DNA of 64,000 bases from Falsiroseomonas tokyonensis. GTDB lineage: Bacteria; Pseudomonadota; Alphaproteobacteria; Acetobacterales; Acetobacteraceae. The notes beneath the pieces are model-generated. The model made no database searches. It had not been told where the DNA came from and saw nothing but the letters and a program-made list of their open reading frames with translations. Shown here piece by piece: positions 52,323-60,801 of the stretch (position 1 is its first letter; each line of letters opens with the position of its first letter). The stretch spans positions 868,001 through 932,000 of the forward strand of contig NZ_JAFNJS010000001.1 in the NCBI RefSeq assembly GCF_019024325.1, given 5' to 3'. The translations under genes and the position numbers were made by a program.

Positions 52323-53329
52323 GGTGCCGCCTGGCCCTGCCACCAGCGGCGCAGCCGGTGCGCGGCCTCGGCATTCACCGCGCCGGGCGGCATCTCGCCG
52401 CGGGCCAGGGCGGCCACCTGGCGCACCGTATCCATCGCCTGGTGCTCGGCGGCCTCCGGCGTCAGCCCGCCGATATGCGGCGTGGCGACCACATTGGGTC
52501 GGGCGGCGAGCGCCGGGTCCGGCCGTTGGTCCGGTGCGCTGCCGACATCCATGGCGGCGCCGCGCAGCCGGCCGCCATCCAGCGCCGCGGCCAGCGCCGC
52601 CTCGTCCACCAGCTCCCCGCGCGAAAGGTTCACCAGGAAGGCGCCGTCCTTCATCGCCGCGAAGGCCGGGGCGCCGACGATGTGACGGGTTTCCGGCGTG
52701 GAGACCGCCAGCGGCACCAGGAAATCCGCCTGCGCAAAAACCTGCTGAAGGCTGCCTGCCGCCTCGATGCCGGGCTGGTCCGGCGGGCTGTAGGGGTCGT
52801 GCACCAGCACCCGCATCCGGAAGGCTGCGGCCAGCTCTGCCAGCCGGCGGGCGATGCGGCCCCAGCCGATGATCCCGACCGTCTTGCCCGAAAGCTGCGT
52901 GCCCATGCGGGAGCCAGGCGGCTGGCCCCGGTGATAGGCGCCGGCCAGCGGCGAGACGCCGCGCGCCAGGTCGATCATCATGCCGATGGCCAGCTCTGCC
53001 ACGCTGTCCACGAAGCCAGGCGTCGCCTGGGTCACCAGCACCCCGGCGGCGGAGGCGGCCGGCACCTCGATGGTGGAGATATCGACCGCCACCCGCAGGA
53101 AGGCGAGCAGGTCCGGGGCATGGGCAAAGGTCTCGGCCGTGCCGGGGGTGGCGCGATCCGCCACGATGCATTGGCAGCCTGCGGCGGCCCGGGCGAGGGC
53201 GGCACCCGAAAGCGGCGCATCGCCGGTGTGCAGCGTGACCTCCGCCACCTGGCGCAGCGCGGCGAGCGGTGCCGCGGCGTAGTAGCCGTCGCGCATTTCC
53301 GGCGTATGCGTGAGAAAGACCCGCAGCAC
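52319..53329 (-). CDS. D-2-hydroxyacid dehydrogenase family protein
   Basis: A 336-residue NAD(P)-dependent dehydrogenase of the SerA/GyaR family. The nucleotide loop is GIIGWGRIARRLAELA near 150 (Gly-x-Gly-x2-Ala instead of Gly), the catalytic Arg is in NLSRGELVDEAAL near 240 and the His in VATPHIGGLTP near 290. The usual catalytic Glu (DVFE motif) is replaced: DVGSAPDQRPD stands there, so an Asp may serve. GTG 53329 starts the protein. It is divergent from the amidohydrolase and coupled to the E2-like gene. Confidence 0.85.
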   Translation of the reverse strand: MLRVFLTHTPEMRDGYYAAAPLAALRQVAEVTLHTGDAPLSGAALARAAAGCQCIVADRATPGTAETFAHAPDLLAFLRVAVDISTIEVPAASAAGVLVTQATPGFVDSVAELAIGMMIDLARGVSPLAGAYHRGQPPGSRMGTQLSGKTVGIIGWGRIARRLAELAAAFRMRVLVHDPYSPPDQPGIEAAGSLQQVFAQADFLVPLAVSTPETRHIVGAPAFAAMKDGAFLVNLSRGELVDEAALAAALDGGRLRGAAMDVGSAPDQRPDPALAARPNVVATPHIGGLTPEAAEHQAMDTVRQVAALARGEMPPGAVNAEAAHRLRRWWQGQAAP

Positions 53330-53396
53330 GATGTTTCGTCCCCCCTGGCCGCGCCGGTCTTCCGGCGGCCTGTCCTGTGGCGCTAGCCTAGACGTC

Positions 53397-54248
53397 ATGG
53401 ATGATGCCGCCAAAATTCCCTTTACCGAAGCCTTGGCGCCGCCGCGCCTGGCGGTGCCGCCCGGCGCGGTGGATTGCCACCACCACATCTATGACGCCGC
53501 CGCCCCCGTGGCCCCCGGCGCCCGGCCGCATGGCAGCGCCAGGCTGGCGGACCATGCGCGGCTGCTGGAGAGGCTCCGCGTGGATCGGCATGTGCTGGTG
53601 CAGCCCTCCACCTATGGCCTCGACAACGCGCTGCATCTGGCGGCGTTGCGGCAGGCCGGGCCGGCGCGGGCGCGCATGGTCGCGGTGGTGCGGCCGGATT
53701 TCGATGCCGGGATGGCGCGAGAGATGGCAGCGGCCGGCGTGGTCGGCGCGCGGGCCAATCTGGTGCAGGGCATTCCGCTGGCGCCGGCGGATGTGGCGCC
53801 GCTGGCCCGACGCATGGCCGATCTCGGCTGGCACCTGCAGATTTTTGCGAGTGCCGCACTGATCGCGGAGCTGGCGCCGGTGTTGCGCGCGGCCCCCTGC
53901 CCCGTCGTCTTCGACCATTTCGCTCAGCTACCGCTGTCCGACTGGGCCGCGCATCCGGCCTGGGGCGTGGTGATGGATCTGGTCCAGGCCGGGCGCGGCT
54001 GGGTGAAGCTGTCCTCCCCCTACAGCCTGGACCAGGCCCGCCCGGAGGCGGTGGGCCCCTTGGCCCGCGCGCTGGTGGAGGCGGCGCCGGAGCGGATGGT
54101 CTGGGGCACCAACTGGCCGCATCCCAATGCGGAAGCCATCCCGGACGATGCCGCGCTGCTCGACCTGCTGGCGGATTGGGCGCCGCAGGCCTCGACCCGG
54201 CAGGCGATCCTGGTGGACAACCCGGCGCAACTCTACGGCTTCGGCTGA
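53397..54248 (+). CDS. Amidohydrolase 2 family protein (2-pyrone-4,6-dicarboxylate lactonase-like)
   Basis: A 283-residue TIM-barrel hydrolase: VDCHHHIYDAAAP near residue 25 is the metal His motif, VLVQPSTYGLDNA and ARANLVQGIP follow, and VWGTNWPHPNAE near 235 contains the catalytic Asp/His-region equivalent (N-W-P-H-P). Such proteins open lactones or decarboxylate aromatic acids. It is divergent from the hydroxyacid dehydrogenase, 67 bases apart, suggesting a shared small catabolic module with that gene and the E2-like protein. Substrate unknown. Confidence 0.85.
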   Translation: MDDAAKIPFTEALAPPRLAVPPGAVDCHHHIYDAAAPVAPGARPHGSARLADHARLLERLRVDRHVLVQPSTYGLDNALHLAALRQAGPARARMVAVVRPDFDAGMAREMAAAGVVGARANLVQGIPLAPADVAPLARRMADLGWHLQIFASAALIAELAPVLRAAPCPVVFDHFAQLPLSDWAAHPAWGVVMDLVQAGRGWVKLSSPYSLDQARPEAVGPLARALVEAAPERMVWGTNWPHPNAEAIPDDAALLDLLADWAPQASTRQAILVDNPAQLYGFG

Positions 54249-55249
54249 GCGCCATCGCCCGGCGGCCCGGCCCAGCAGGCCAGGGGAAAGCGCAGCTCCG
54301 CCCGCAAGCCATCCGGGGCCCAGTCCAGCCGCTGCGTGCCGCCCAGCCGGCGGATCTGCGACTGGATGACCGCCATGCCCGTGCCCTTGCGGAGCGGCGG
54401 CGCGGCGAGCGGCGGGCCGCCCTGCTCCGCCCAGCGCAGCACCACCTCCGCCCCCTCGATGCGCGCCACGATCCGCACCACGCCCTCGGCCGCGGCCAGG
54501 GCGCCGTGCTTCGCGGCATTGGTCGCCATCTCATAGAGGATCATCGCCACCGGCTGCACCGACTGCGCCACCAGGTCCGGCACATCCTCCGACTCCAGCG
54601 TGATATGGTCGCGATAGGCGGCGAGTTCGGAGGCGACCAGCAGGGCGAAGGCGGCCGGGTGCTGCATGGCCTGGTCGAGCAGTGTCTGGGTGCGGGCGAG
54701 CGAATGGATCCGCCCTTCCAGCCGCCGCTTGTAGTCCGGCAGATCCTCCGCCTGCGTCAGCCGCACCAGGGACTGGACCACGGCCAAGGTATTGTTGGCG
54801 CGGTGGTTCACCTCCCGCACCAGAAGGCTGCGGCGTGCCTCGGCCTCGACCAGCTCGGTCACGTCGCGCAGCATGCCGACGATATGGGTGCGGGCGCCCG
54901 GCGGGCCGAACATGCGGCCCAGGAATTCGATATGGCGGATGGCGCGGTCGGTCTGGCGGATGATGCGGACGCGCTCGCAATAGATGTCGCGGTCGCGTTC
55001 GCCGCGCAGGTCGGCGGCGAAGGTGGCGCGGGCGGCCTCCAGTTCGTCGGGGTGGTAGCAGTCCCAAAAGCCGGTGCGATCCACCGGCATCTTAGGCGGC
55101 ACGGGCAGGCCGAACATGGCGAAGGCATTGGGCGAGACCACCACCTGCCCGGTGGTCATATTGGATTCGAAGAATGCGATGCCGAAGTTTTCCATCGCCA
55201 GGCGCGCGCGTTCCTGCCCCGCCTCGGAGCCCAGGTCGAACCCGATCAT
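54233..55249 (-). CDS. PAS-domain sensor histidine kinase (HisKA_2/HWE type)
   Basis: A 338-residue soluble kinase: an N-terminal PAS domain (about 20-130, ending IVGMLRDVTELVEAEAR), then the phosphoacceptor helix REVNHRANNTLAVVQSLVRL near 145-165 (His), the N box MILYEMATNAAKHGAL near 235 and a G box GTGMAVIQSQIRRLGG near 290. These are features of the HWE/HisKA_2 group common in alphaproteobacteria, often in the general stress response or light sensing. No response regulator lies nearby, so the partner is unknown. No membrane segment. Its end overlaps the amidohydrolase end by 16 bases. Confidence 0.88.
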   Translation of the reverse strand: MIGFDLGSEAGQERARLAMENFGIAFFESNMTTGQVVVSPNAFAMFGLPVPPKMPVDRTGFWDCYHPDELEAARATFAADLRGERDRDIYCERVRIIRQTDRAIRHIEFLGRMFGPPGARTHIVGMLRDVTELVEAEARRSLLVREVNHRANNTLAVVQSLVRLTQAEDLPDYKRRLEGRIHSLARTQTLLDQAMQHPAAFALLVASELAAYRDHITLESEDVPDLVAQSVQPVAMILYEMATNAAKHGALAAAEGVVRIVARIEGAEVVLRWAEQGGPPLAAPPLRKGTGMAVIQSQIRRLGGTQRLDWAPDGLRAELRFPLACWAGPPGDGAQPKP

Positions 55250-55306
55250 GCGCGCCCCAATCCCCGCAGGCTGCGACCCTTCCCCCCTTCTTCAACCAGA
55301 AGTGTA

Positions 55307-55630
55307 TCAGCCCGTTAACGCCCGGGCCAGCAGCAGCGCGGCCAGGCCGGCGCCCATGGCGGGCAGCAGGCGGCCCGGCAGCAGGCGGAAGGCGAGGAAG
55401 CCGGCCGCCAGCCCCGCCAGCCGCGCCGCCAGCGGCACCGTCGCCAGCAGCCCCGCCGGCGCCGCGATGGCCAGGGTGACGAAGGCGGCGAGCGTGGCGA
55501 CGGAGACGGCGGAGGCCCAGGCGATGGCCGGATGATCGGGCCGCAGCGCACCGCCCAGCAGCAGGCCGCAGCCGCGCAGCGCCAGGCCGATGCCGATGGT
55601 GAAGGCCAGCGCCGCATCGGCCTGGCTCAC
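55307..55630 (-). CDS. azlD: AzlD-family branched-chain amino acid exporter subunit
   Basis: A 107-residue membrane protein with three to four helices, starting at a GTG that overlaps the azlC stop (GTGA). Small size, position right behind azlC and the pattern AFTIGIGLALRGCGLLLGG fit AzlD, the small partner of the AzlC/BrnFE-type exporter for branched-chain amino acids and methionine. The C-terminal LLPGRLLPAMGAGLAALLLARAL is the usual last helix. Confidence 0.85.
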   Translation of the reverse strand: MSQADAALAFTIGIGLALRGCGLLLGGALRPDHPAIAWASAVSVATLAAFVTLAIAAPAGLLATVPLAARLAGLAAGFLAFRLLPGRLLPAMGAGLAALLLARALTG

Positions 55631-56304
55631 CGCAGGCGGTTCCAGAGGAAGGCGAGGGTCCCGCCCAGCAGCCCGGCCAGCGGCAGCCCCCAGGCGCCGC
55701 CGACCGCGAAGGCCAGCGGCGCGGCCAGGATGCCGGCCAGCAGCGCCGGCGCGACGCCGGGCCGCGCCGCATCGGCGGCCAGCAGCAGGGCGAAATAGAG
55801 CGGATTGGCGAAAAGCAGCGCGGCGCGGAATTCGGCCGGCAGCAGCGGCGCGGCCAGATGCCCCGCGGCGGTGGCCGCCATGGCGGCGCACCAGGAGGCC
55901 AGGGCGAAGCCCAGGAACCAGGGCAGGCGCGCGGCGTCCGGCAGGCCGGGCAGCACGCGCATGCCGGCGGCCCAGGGGGTGATGGCGATGAAGGGCAGCA
56001 CCAGCCAGCGCCGCCCGCCGCGGCCGAGCAGCGGCGCGATGGCCACCGCCATGGGCAGGAAGCGCGCATTGGCCGCCGTCGCCGCAATGGTGGCCGGCAG
56101 CGCGGCGCCGCCGCCGGCCGCCAGCTGCAGCAGCACCAGCTGCCCCGCCATGCCATAGACCGCGCCGGTGCAGAGCAGCGCCCAGGGCAGCGAGAGCCCG
56201 GCCTCCGCCACCGCGGCGCCGAAGGCCAGGAAGGTGGCGCCCATGGCGAGCGCCGGCGCACCCAGCGCCTGCGCCATTCCCTGCCGTGCCGCGCCCGCTG
56301 CCAT
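55627..56304 (-). CDS. azlC: AzlC-family branched-chain amino acid exporter subunit
   Basis: A 225-residue membrane protein with about six to seven helices. FLAFGAAVAEAGLSLPWALL, YGMAGQLVLLQLAAGG and ANARFLPMAVAIAPLL are AzlC/YgaZ signatures. Together with AzlD it exports valine, leucine, isoleucine or analogues. It overlaps azlD by four bases downstream; the EcsC gene lies upstream on the same strand with 46 nt between. Confidence 0.9.
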   Translation of the reverse strand: MAAGAARQGMAQALGAPALAMGATFLAFGAAVAEAGLSLPWALLCTGAVYGMAGQLVLLQLAAGGGAALPATIAATAANARFLPMAVAIAPLLGRGGRRWLVLPFIAITPWAAGMRVLPGLPDAARLPWFLGFALASWCAAMAATAAGHLAAPLLPAEFRAALLFANPLYFALLLAADAARPGVAPALLAGILAAPLAFAVGGAWGLPLAGLLGGTLAFLWNRLR

Positions 56305-56350
56305 GCGCGGCAGAGTGGCCCGCGCCCCCGCCGGTGTCAGCCCCGGCGGG

Positions 56351-57172
56351 TCAGTTCATGAAGCGGGCGTCGCGCTGGGTGGCCAGCTCCTCATACGCGG
56401 CCTTCACCGCGACCTTGCCATGCAGGCGTTCCAGCCGGCGGACGGTGAAATGGCCCTCGGCGATGCCCCGGAAATGCTCGAGGAAGGCGATGTTCACCGC
56501 CGCCCCCGCCGCCGCGCCGATCACCGGCGCCGCCTGGGCCGAGAGTTTCAGCGCCACCGGCCCGCCGAAGCGCGCCGCGATGGTGCCAAGGAAGCCGGGC
56601 AGCAACGCGCCGGCCATGCCCTTGCCGACGGCGCCCTTCAGCGCCTCCGCCAGCGCCAGGCGGACGGCGAAATAGCCGGAGTCCGAGGCGTCATCCTGCT
56701 TGTCCCGGCCGCCCAGCGCAAAAACCTTCAGGCATTCGGCGGCGATCAGCGGGTCCTCCAGCGTCTCCCCATTCGCCTCCGCCACCGCCGCGATCTGGCG
56801 CAGCAGCAGGGTGGTGGAAACCGGTAGTTCCACCAGCGTGCCCGGCAGGCCGAAGGCGCCGCCCGCCGCGCCGGCCGCCGCCGCCAGGCCCCGGTGGAAC
56901 CAGGCAGAAGGCAGCGGCGTGGGATTGGCCGAAGGCTGCGCCTTCAGCGCGGCCTGCATGGCGCTGGAGAGGGCGCGCTTCACCGCGCCGTCCAGCATGG
57001 ACTGCGCTGCGCCGGGCAGCCGGTTCTTCAGCGCCTCGATCGGCGTGCCGATGGCGGCCGAGAAGCGGGCGGCGAGGGAGACATCCTCCAGCTGCGCCAC
57101 GGCGCGCGCCAGCTCGGCACGGGCCTCGGCGGGCAGGATGTCGGGAGGCGGGGGGGCGAGGGTGATGGACAT
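56351..57172 (-). CDS. EcsC family protein
   Basis: A 273-residue protein of the EcsC family: two Gly/Ala-rich membrane-associated segments (about 90-112, AAAAGAAGGAFGLPGTLVEL, and about 215-235, AAPVIGAAAGAAVNIAFL) flank a conserved soluble part including CLKVFALGGRDKQDD and SGYFAVRLAL. EcsC was first described beside the EcsAB transporter of Bacillus subtilis, and its job is unknown. Here it stands between the Doc toxin and AzlC without an Ecs transporter. Confidence 0.88.
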   Translation of the reverse strand: MSITLAPPPPDILPAEARAELARAVAQLEDVSLAARFSAAIGTPIEALKNRLPGAAQSMLDGAVKRALSSAMQAALKAQPSANPTPLPSAWFHRGLAAAAGAAGGAFGLPGTLVELPVSTTLLLRQIAAVAEANGETLEDPLIAAECLKVFALGGRDKQDDASDSGYFAVRLALAEALKGAVGKGMAGALLPGFLGTIAARFGGPVALKLSAQAAPVIGAAAGAAVNIAFLEHFRGIAEGHFTVRRLERLHGKVAVKAAYEELATQRDARFMN

Positions 57173-57190
57173 GAAGCAGGATATGGGGTG

Positions 57191-57583
57191 TCAGGGGCGC
57201 GGTCCGGTATGGGCGCGCAGCCAAATTGCGAAGTCGCTTTCGGACATTTCGCCCGTTGCGACTGACAACATGGTGAGGACGCAGTTCGCGTCGTCGGCGG
57301 TCAGGTCCAGGCCATTCAGTCCGAGGAAGGCTTCGACCGCCACGAAAGCTGTGCGCTTGTTGCCATCGATGAACGGATGGTTGCGGGCAATGCCGCAGCC
57401 GAGCGCCGCGGCGAGGGCGGGAAGGTCCGCGGCTTCATAGGCCTGGAGGTTCAGCGGCCGGGCCAGCGCGCTTTCCAGAAGGCCGCGATCCCGCAGGCCT
57501 TCGCCGCCCCCATGTTCGGCGATCTGTTCCTCATGGATGGCCAGCGCGACGTCGATCGTGATCCAGGTGATGTCGGCCATCAC
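57191..57583 (-). CDS. doc: Doc-type toxin (Fic fold)
   Basis: A 130-residue protein with the Fic motif HPFIDGNKRTAF near residue 68; the Lys after Gly-Asn replaces the second Gly of AMPylating Fic enzymes and is typical of Doc, which phosphorylates and inactivates elongation factor Tu. VALAIHEEQIAEHGGGEGLRD at the start is also Doc-like. It begins 10 nt after the antitoxin stop, so toxin and antitoxin form one operon; the start is the first of two adjacent ATGs. Length is normal. Confidence 0.9.
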   Translation of the reverse strand: MMADITWITIDVALAIHEEQIAEHGGGEGLRDRGLLESALARPLNLQAYEAADLPALAAALGCGIARNHPFIDGNKRTAFVAVEAFLGLNGLDLTADDANCVLTMLSVATGEMSESDFAIWLRAHTGPRP

Positions 57584-57593
57584 CTGGATGCCG

Positions 57594-57818
57594 TCACTTG
57601 GCGAGTTCGCGCAGCACTGCGCGCCGGCGGCGCATCACCGCGCGGGCTTCTTCCATCTGCCGCTCGAACTCCGGATCGGCGCGCTTCAGGCGAATACCGT
57701 CCGGGCTGTCCACCAGGTGCAGCGTGTCGCCCTCCCGAAGGTCGAGCTTCGAGAGCACGTCCTTCGGTAGGACGACCCCGACCGAATTGCCGATCGCCCG
57801 CAGCTTGAGGGTTGCCAC
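57594..57818 (-). CDS. AbrB/MazE-type antitoxin
   Basis: A 74-residue protein starting with ATLKLRAIGNSVGVVLPKDVL, the swapped-hairpin SpoVT/AbrB DNA-binding fold, followed by LREGDTLHLVDSPDGIRLKR and a helical, Arg/Glu-rich tail that should neutralise the toxin. GTG at 57818 is taken as start because GGAGG lies five bases before it; an in-frame ATG at 57830 lacks a good site. It should bind its own promoter, where two inverted repeats lie. The usual partner of Doc is Phd; an AbrB-type partner is a recurrent alternative. Confidence 0.88.
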   Translation of the reverse strand: MATLKLRAIGNSVGVVLPKDVLSKLDLREGDTLHLVDSPDGIRLKRADPEFERQMEEARAVMRRRRAVLRELAK

Positions 57819-57859
57819 GCATGCCTCCATCGTCCATCGGAACGACCGATGTGTCAACG

Positions 57860-57900
57860 GAAGTTATAACTTCAGGCCAAAGATTAGTCCATCTAATCTT
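57860..57900 (-). promoter_or_regulatory. Toxin-antitoxin promoter with two operators
   Basis: On the minus strand a -35 like TGGACT (57891-57886) and a -10 TATAAC (57868-57863) are 17 bases apart. A perfect 14-base palindrome (57860-57873) covers the -10, and an 8+8 inverted repeat with 5-base spacer (57880-57887 and 57893-57900) covers the -35. AT-rich, in contrast with the surroundings. It fits autorepression by the antitoxin; the outer repeat might additionally terminate hslU. Confidence 0.6.
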
Positions 57901-57916
57901 CGCGCTTACCGCGACA

Positions 57917-59233
57917 TCACAGGATGAACTTCGACAGATCCGCATTCCCCGCCAGCGGCGCCACGCGGGTCCGCACCAGCTCGGCATCCACCGAGATGCT
58001 CTCCCCGCCCCGGTCCGAGGCAGTGAAGGAAATCTCGTCCAGCAGCCGCTCCATCACCGTCGCCAGCCGCCGCGCGCCGATGTTCTCGACCGTCGCGTTG
58101 ATCTCGGCCGCGAGGTCGGCGATCGCATCCGTCGCGCCCTCGGTGATGTCGAGCGTCACGCCCTCCGTCCCCAGCAGCGCGATGTACTGTTTTACCAATG
58201 AATGCTCCGGCTCCTTCAGGATGCGGCGGAAGTCCTCGCGGGTCAGGGCGGAGAGTTCCACGCGGATCGGCAGGCGGCCCTGCAGTTCGGGCAGCAGGTC
58301 GCTCGGCTTGGCCTGGTGGAAGGCGCCGGAGGTGATGAACAGGATGTGGTCGGTCTTCACCGGCCCGTGCTTCGTCGTCACCGTCGTGCCCTCGATCAGC
58401 GGCAGCAGATCCCGCTGCACGCCTTCGCGGGACACGTCGCCGCCGCGCACGCCGCCCTCGCCGGTGCGGGCACAGACCTTGTCGATCTCGTCGATGAAGA
58501 CAATGCCGTTGTTCTCGGCATTGGAGATCGCCTCACGGGTCAGCGCCTCCTGGTCCAGCAGCTTGTCGGCCTCGTCCTTGATCAGATGCTGGCGGGCTTC
58601 CGCCACCTGCATCTTGCGCGGCTTCGTCCGCCCGCCGAACATCTTGCCCAGCATCTCCTGCATGTTCCCCATCTGCGGGGGCATGCCGGGCATGTCCATC
58701 ATGCCGATGGGCGCGGCCTGTTCGGCCACCTGCACCTCGATCTCGCGCGTCTCGAGGCTGCCCTCGCGCAGCATGCGGCGGAATTTCTGGCGGGTTTCGC
58801 CGGCGGCGCCCTCGCCGACCAGCGCGGTCACCAGCCGTTCCTCGGCATTCAGCTCCGCCTTGGCCTGCACCGCCTTGCGGGACTGGTCGCGCGTCTGGGT
58901 GATGCTGACCTCGATCAGGTCGCGAATGATGCTTTCGACGTCGCGGCCGACATAGCCGACCTCGGTGAACTTGGTCGCCTCCACCTTCAGGAAGGGGGCA
59001 TTGGCCAGGCGCGCCAGGCGGCGGGCGATTTCCGTCTTGCCGCAGCCGGTCGGCCCGATCATCAGGATGTTCTTCGGCACCACTTCTTCCCGCAGCCCGG
59101 GGGCGAGCTGCTGGCGGCGCCAGCGGTTGCGCAGCGCGATGGCGACCGCGCGCTTGGCGTCGTTCTGGCCGACGATGTGGCGGTCGAGCTCGCTGACGAT
59201 TTCCCGCGGGGAGAGATTCACGGTTTCCGTCAC
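57917..59233 (-). CDS. hslU: HslU, ATPase subunit of the HslVU protease
   Basis: A 438-residue AAA+ unfoldase: [17 protein letters not shown] at the start, Walker [17 protein letters not shown] near 57-72, the long I-domain insertion (about 110-240), Walker [11 protein letters not shown] near 250 and the C-terminal end DLSKFIL, which docks into HslV. The hexamer feeds proteins to HslV. Its ATG overlaps the hslV stop by four bases, so both are translated together. Confidence 0.97.
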   Translation of the reverse strand: MTETVNLSPREIVSELDRHIVGQNDAKRAVAIALRNRWRRQQLAPGLREEVVPKNILMIGPTGCGKTEIARRLARLANAPFLKVEATKFTEVGYVGRDVESIIRDLIEVSITQTRDQSRKAVQAKAELNAEERLVTALVGEGAAGETRQKFRRMLREGSLETREIEVQVAEQAAPIGMMDMPGMPPQMGNMQEMLGKMFGGRTKPRKMQVAEARQHLIKDEADKLLDQEALTREAISNAENNGIVFIDEIDKVCARTGEGGVRGGDVSREGVQRDLLPLIEGTTVTTKHGPVKTDHILFITSGAFHQAKPSDLLPELQGRLPIRVELSALTREDFRRILKEPEHSLVKQYIALLGTEGVTLDITEGATDAIADLAAEINATVENIGARRLATVMERLLDEISFTASDRGGESISVDAELVRTRVAPLAGNADLSKFIL

Positions 59234-59808
59234 GATTCGATGGTCTCCAGCACGATATTGCCGTTGGTGTAGACGCAGATGCCGGCGGCGATGGCCATGG
59301 ATCGCTTGGCGATCTCCTCGGCCGAAAGCCCTTCCACCGGCAGCAGCGCGCGCGCGGCGGCGAGGGCGAAATTGCCGCCGGAGCCGATGCCGATGATGGC
59401 GTCCTCCGGCTCCAGCACATCGCCCTGGCCGGTCAGCAGCAGGCTGCGCTTGCCGTCGGCGACGGCCAGCAGCGCCTCCAGCCGACGCAGGTAGCGGTCG
59501 GTGCGCCAGTCCTTGGCGAGCTCGACGCAGGCGCGCTCCAGCTGGTCCGGGAAGCGTTCCAGCTTGGCCTCAAGCCGTTCCAGCAGGGTGAAGGCATCCG
59601 CCGTGGCGCCGGCGAAACCGGCCAGGACCTTGCCCTGGGCGATGCGGCGGACTTTTCTGGCATTGCCTTTGACCACGGTCTGGCCGAGCGAGACCTGGCC
59701 ATCGCCGGCCATGGCGACGCGTCCGTCCTTGCGGACGCAGAGAATGGTGGTGCCGTGCCAGCCCAAGGGGTCGTGGGGGGAGGAGGGAGGTGCGTGTGTC
59801 GCGTGCAT
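59230..59808 (-). CDS. hslV: HslV, peptidase subunit of the HslVU protease
   Basis: A 192-residue proteasome-like protease. The N-terminal Thr nucleophile follows a propeptide of about 19 residues ([20 protein letters not shown]), as in many alphaproteobacteria; the core has [20 protein letters not shown] and [17 protein letters not shown], and [17 protein letters not shown] later. HslV forms a double hexameric ring degrading unfolded proteins fed by HslU. An intergenic palindromic element lies upstream, where its promoter should be. Confidence 0.96.
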   Translation of the reverse strand: MHATHAPPSSPHDPLGWHGTTILCVRKDGRVAMAGDGQVSLGQTVVKGNARKVRRIAQGKVLAGFAGATADAFTLLERLEAKLERFPDQLERACVELAKDWRTDRYLRRLEALLAVADGKRSLLLTGQGDVLEPEDAIIGIGSGGNFALAAARALLPVEGLSAEEIAKRSMAIAAGICVYTNGNIVLETIES

Positions 59809-59861
59809 CCCGCCCAGATGGCGCGGGGCAGGGCCGGCGGCAAGCCACCCCGCCCCGGGCG

Positions 59862-59971
59862 CCTACAGCACCAGATCTGTCCGAATGGACTGATCTGGTG
59901 CTGTAGGTGCTATGGTTCTGGGAAAGCACGAAATCGGCTCACACTGGATCAGCGTGAGCCGATAGTGCTTT
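59862..59971. repeat. Palindromic intergenic element with two large inverted repeats
   Basis: First hairpin: arms 59862-59877 and 59892-59907 (16 bp perfect), extended inside by 59879-59882 with 59887-59890 after a T/T mismatch. Second: 59933-59942 with 59954-59963 (10 bp), extended outside by 59923-59929 with 59965-59971 (7 bp) around a small internal loop. It fills most of the gap between hslV and the phosphoesterase, whose stop it touches. It looks like a REP/MITE-type palindromic element; the second hairpin may terminate the minus-strand operon. Confidence 0.7.
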
Positions 59972-60797
59972 ACGCGGCGGCGCGCGGGTAGGTCTGCGCC
60001 CGCAGGTCGTCGAGGCTCGGCGTCTCCATCCCCTCGGGCGAGAGCAGCACCGTCTCCACATGGTCCTCATGCAGGTGGTGCAGCAGCGCCCCACACACCC
60101 TTGCGCCGGGCAGGCCGGGCTGTTCGGACGGATCCACGATGAAGGACAGCGGCGGGGCCCAGGCGTAGCTGACGCGGCCCAGCATCACCTGCCGGTGCAG
60201 GTGCAGATGGCCGGAGGCAACCAGCCGCAGCCCGGGATGCTCCAGCACCGGCAGCAGCGCGGCGCGGGCCTGGGGCGGCACCGACCAGTAGTCGAAGGTC
60301 GGATCGGCGAATTTCGTCACGAAGACCGGTTTGTGCAGGAACAGCGCGATGCGGCGGTCGCCGGCGCCGGCCGCGGCCTCCGCGATGAAATCGGCCTGGG
60401 CGGCTTCCTCCGCATGGCCGGTGCCCATCACCTCGGAATTCAGCCCGATGACGCGCCAGCCGGGCAGGTCCACCACCCCGCGGCCCGGCCCGCAATGGGC
60501 GCGGAAGCGGTCCAGCCGCGCGCTGTCAAAAGGCTGGCGCGGCATGGTGTGGGGATGGCTGCCGGTGTCGTGGTTGCCGGGCAGCGCCAGCAGCGGCGCC
60601 GGGAAGACGCCGTGCAGTTCGGCGGCCAGCACCAGATCCTCGTCATGGTCCGCGCCATCCAGCGACAGGTCGCCGGAGGCCACGATCAGGTCCGGCGGCG
60701 AGGCCTCCGCGAGGGTGCGGATGCGGGCCAGATTGCCGCGGAACAGGTCGTTCCGCGGCGAGAGATGCGCGTCGCTGAGCTGCAGGATCGACGGCAC
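59970..60797 (-). CDS. Calcineurin-like metallophosphoesterase (CpdA/GlpQ-like role)
   Basis: A 275-residue cytosolic binuclear phosphodiesterase: LQLSDAHLS near 6, SGDLSLDGADHDED near 42, PGNHDTG near 74, FLHKPVF near 155 and SGHLHLHRQ near 195 supply the metal-binding Asp/Asn/His set of the class III cNMP phosphodiesterase/glycerophosphodiesterase family. Four bases after the binding-protein stop begins this ATG-led gene... on the same strand, making it the last gene of the ABC operon 64000-59970, so it may hydrolyse an imported phosphodiester such as a glycerophosphodiester. That link is inference. Confidence 0.87.
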   Translation of the reverse strand: MPSILQLSDAHLSPRNDLFRGNLARIRTLAEASPPDLIVASGDLSLDGADHDEDLVLAAELHGVFPAPLLALPGNHDTGSHPHTMPRQPFDSARLDRFRAHCGPGRGVVDLPGWRVIGLNSEVMGTGHAEEAAQADFIAEAAAGAGDRRIALFLHKPVFVTKFADPTFDYWSVPPQARAALLPVLEHPGLRLVASGHLHLHRQVMLGRVSYAWAPPLSFIVDPSEQPGLPGARVCGALLHHLHEDHVETVLLSPEGMETPSLDDLRAQTYPRAAA

Positions 60798-60801
60798 CGT
60801 G

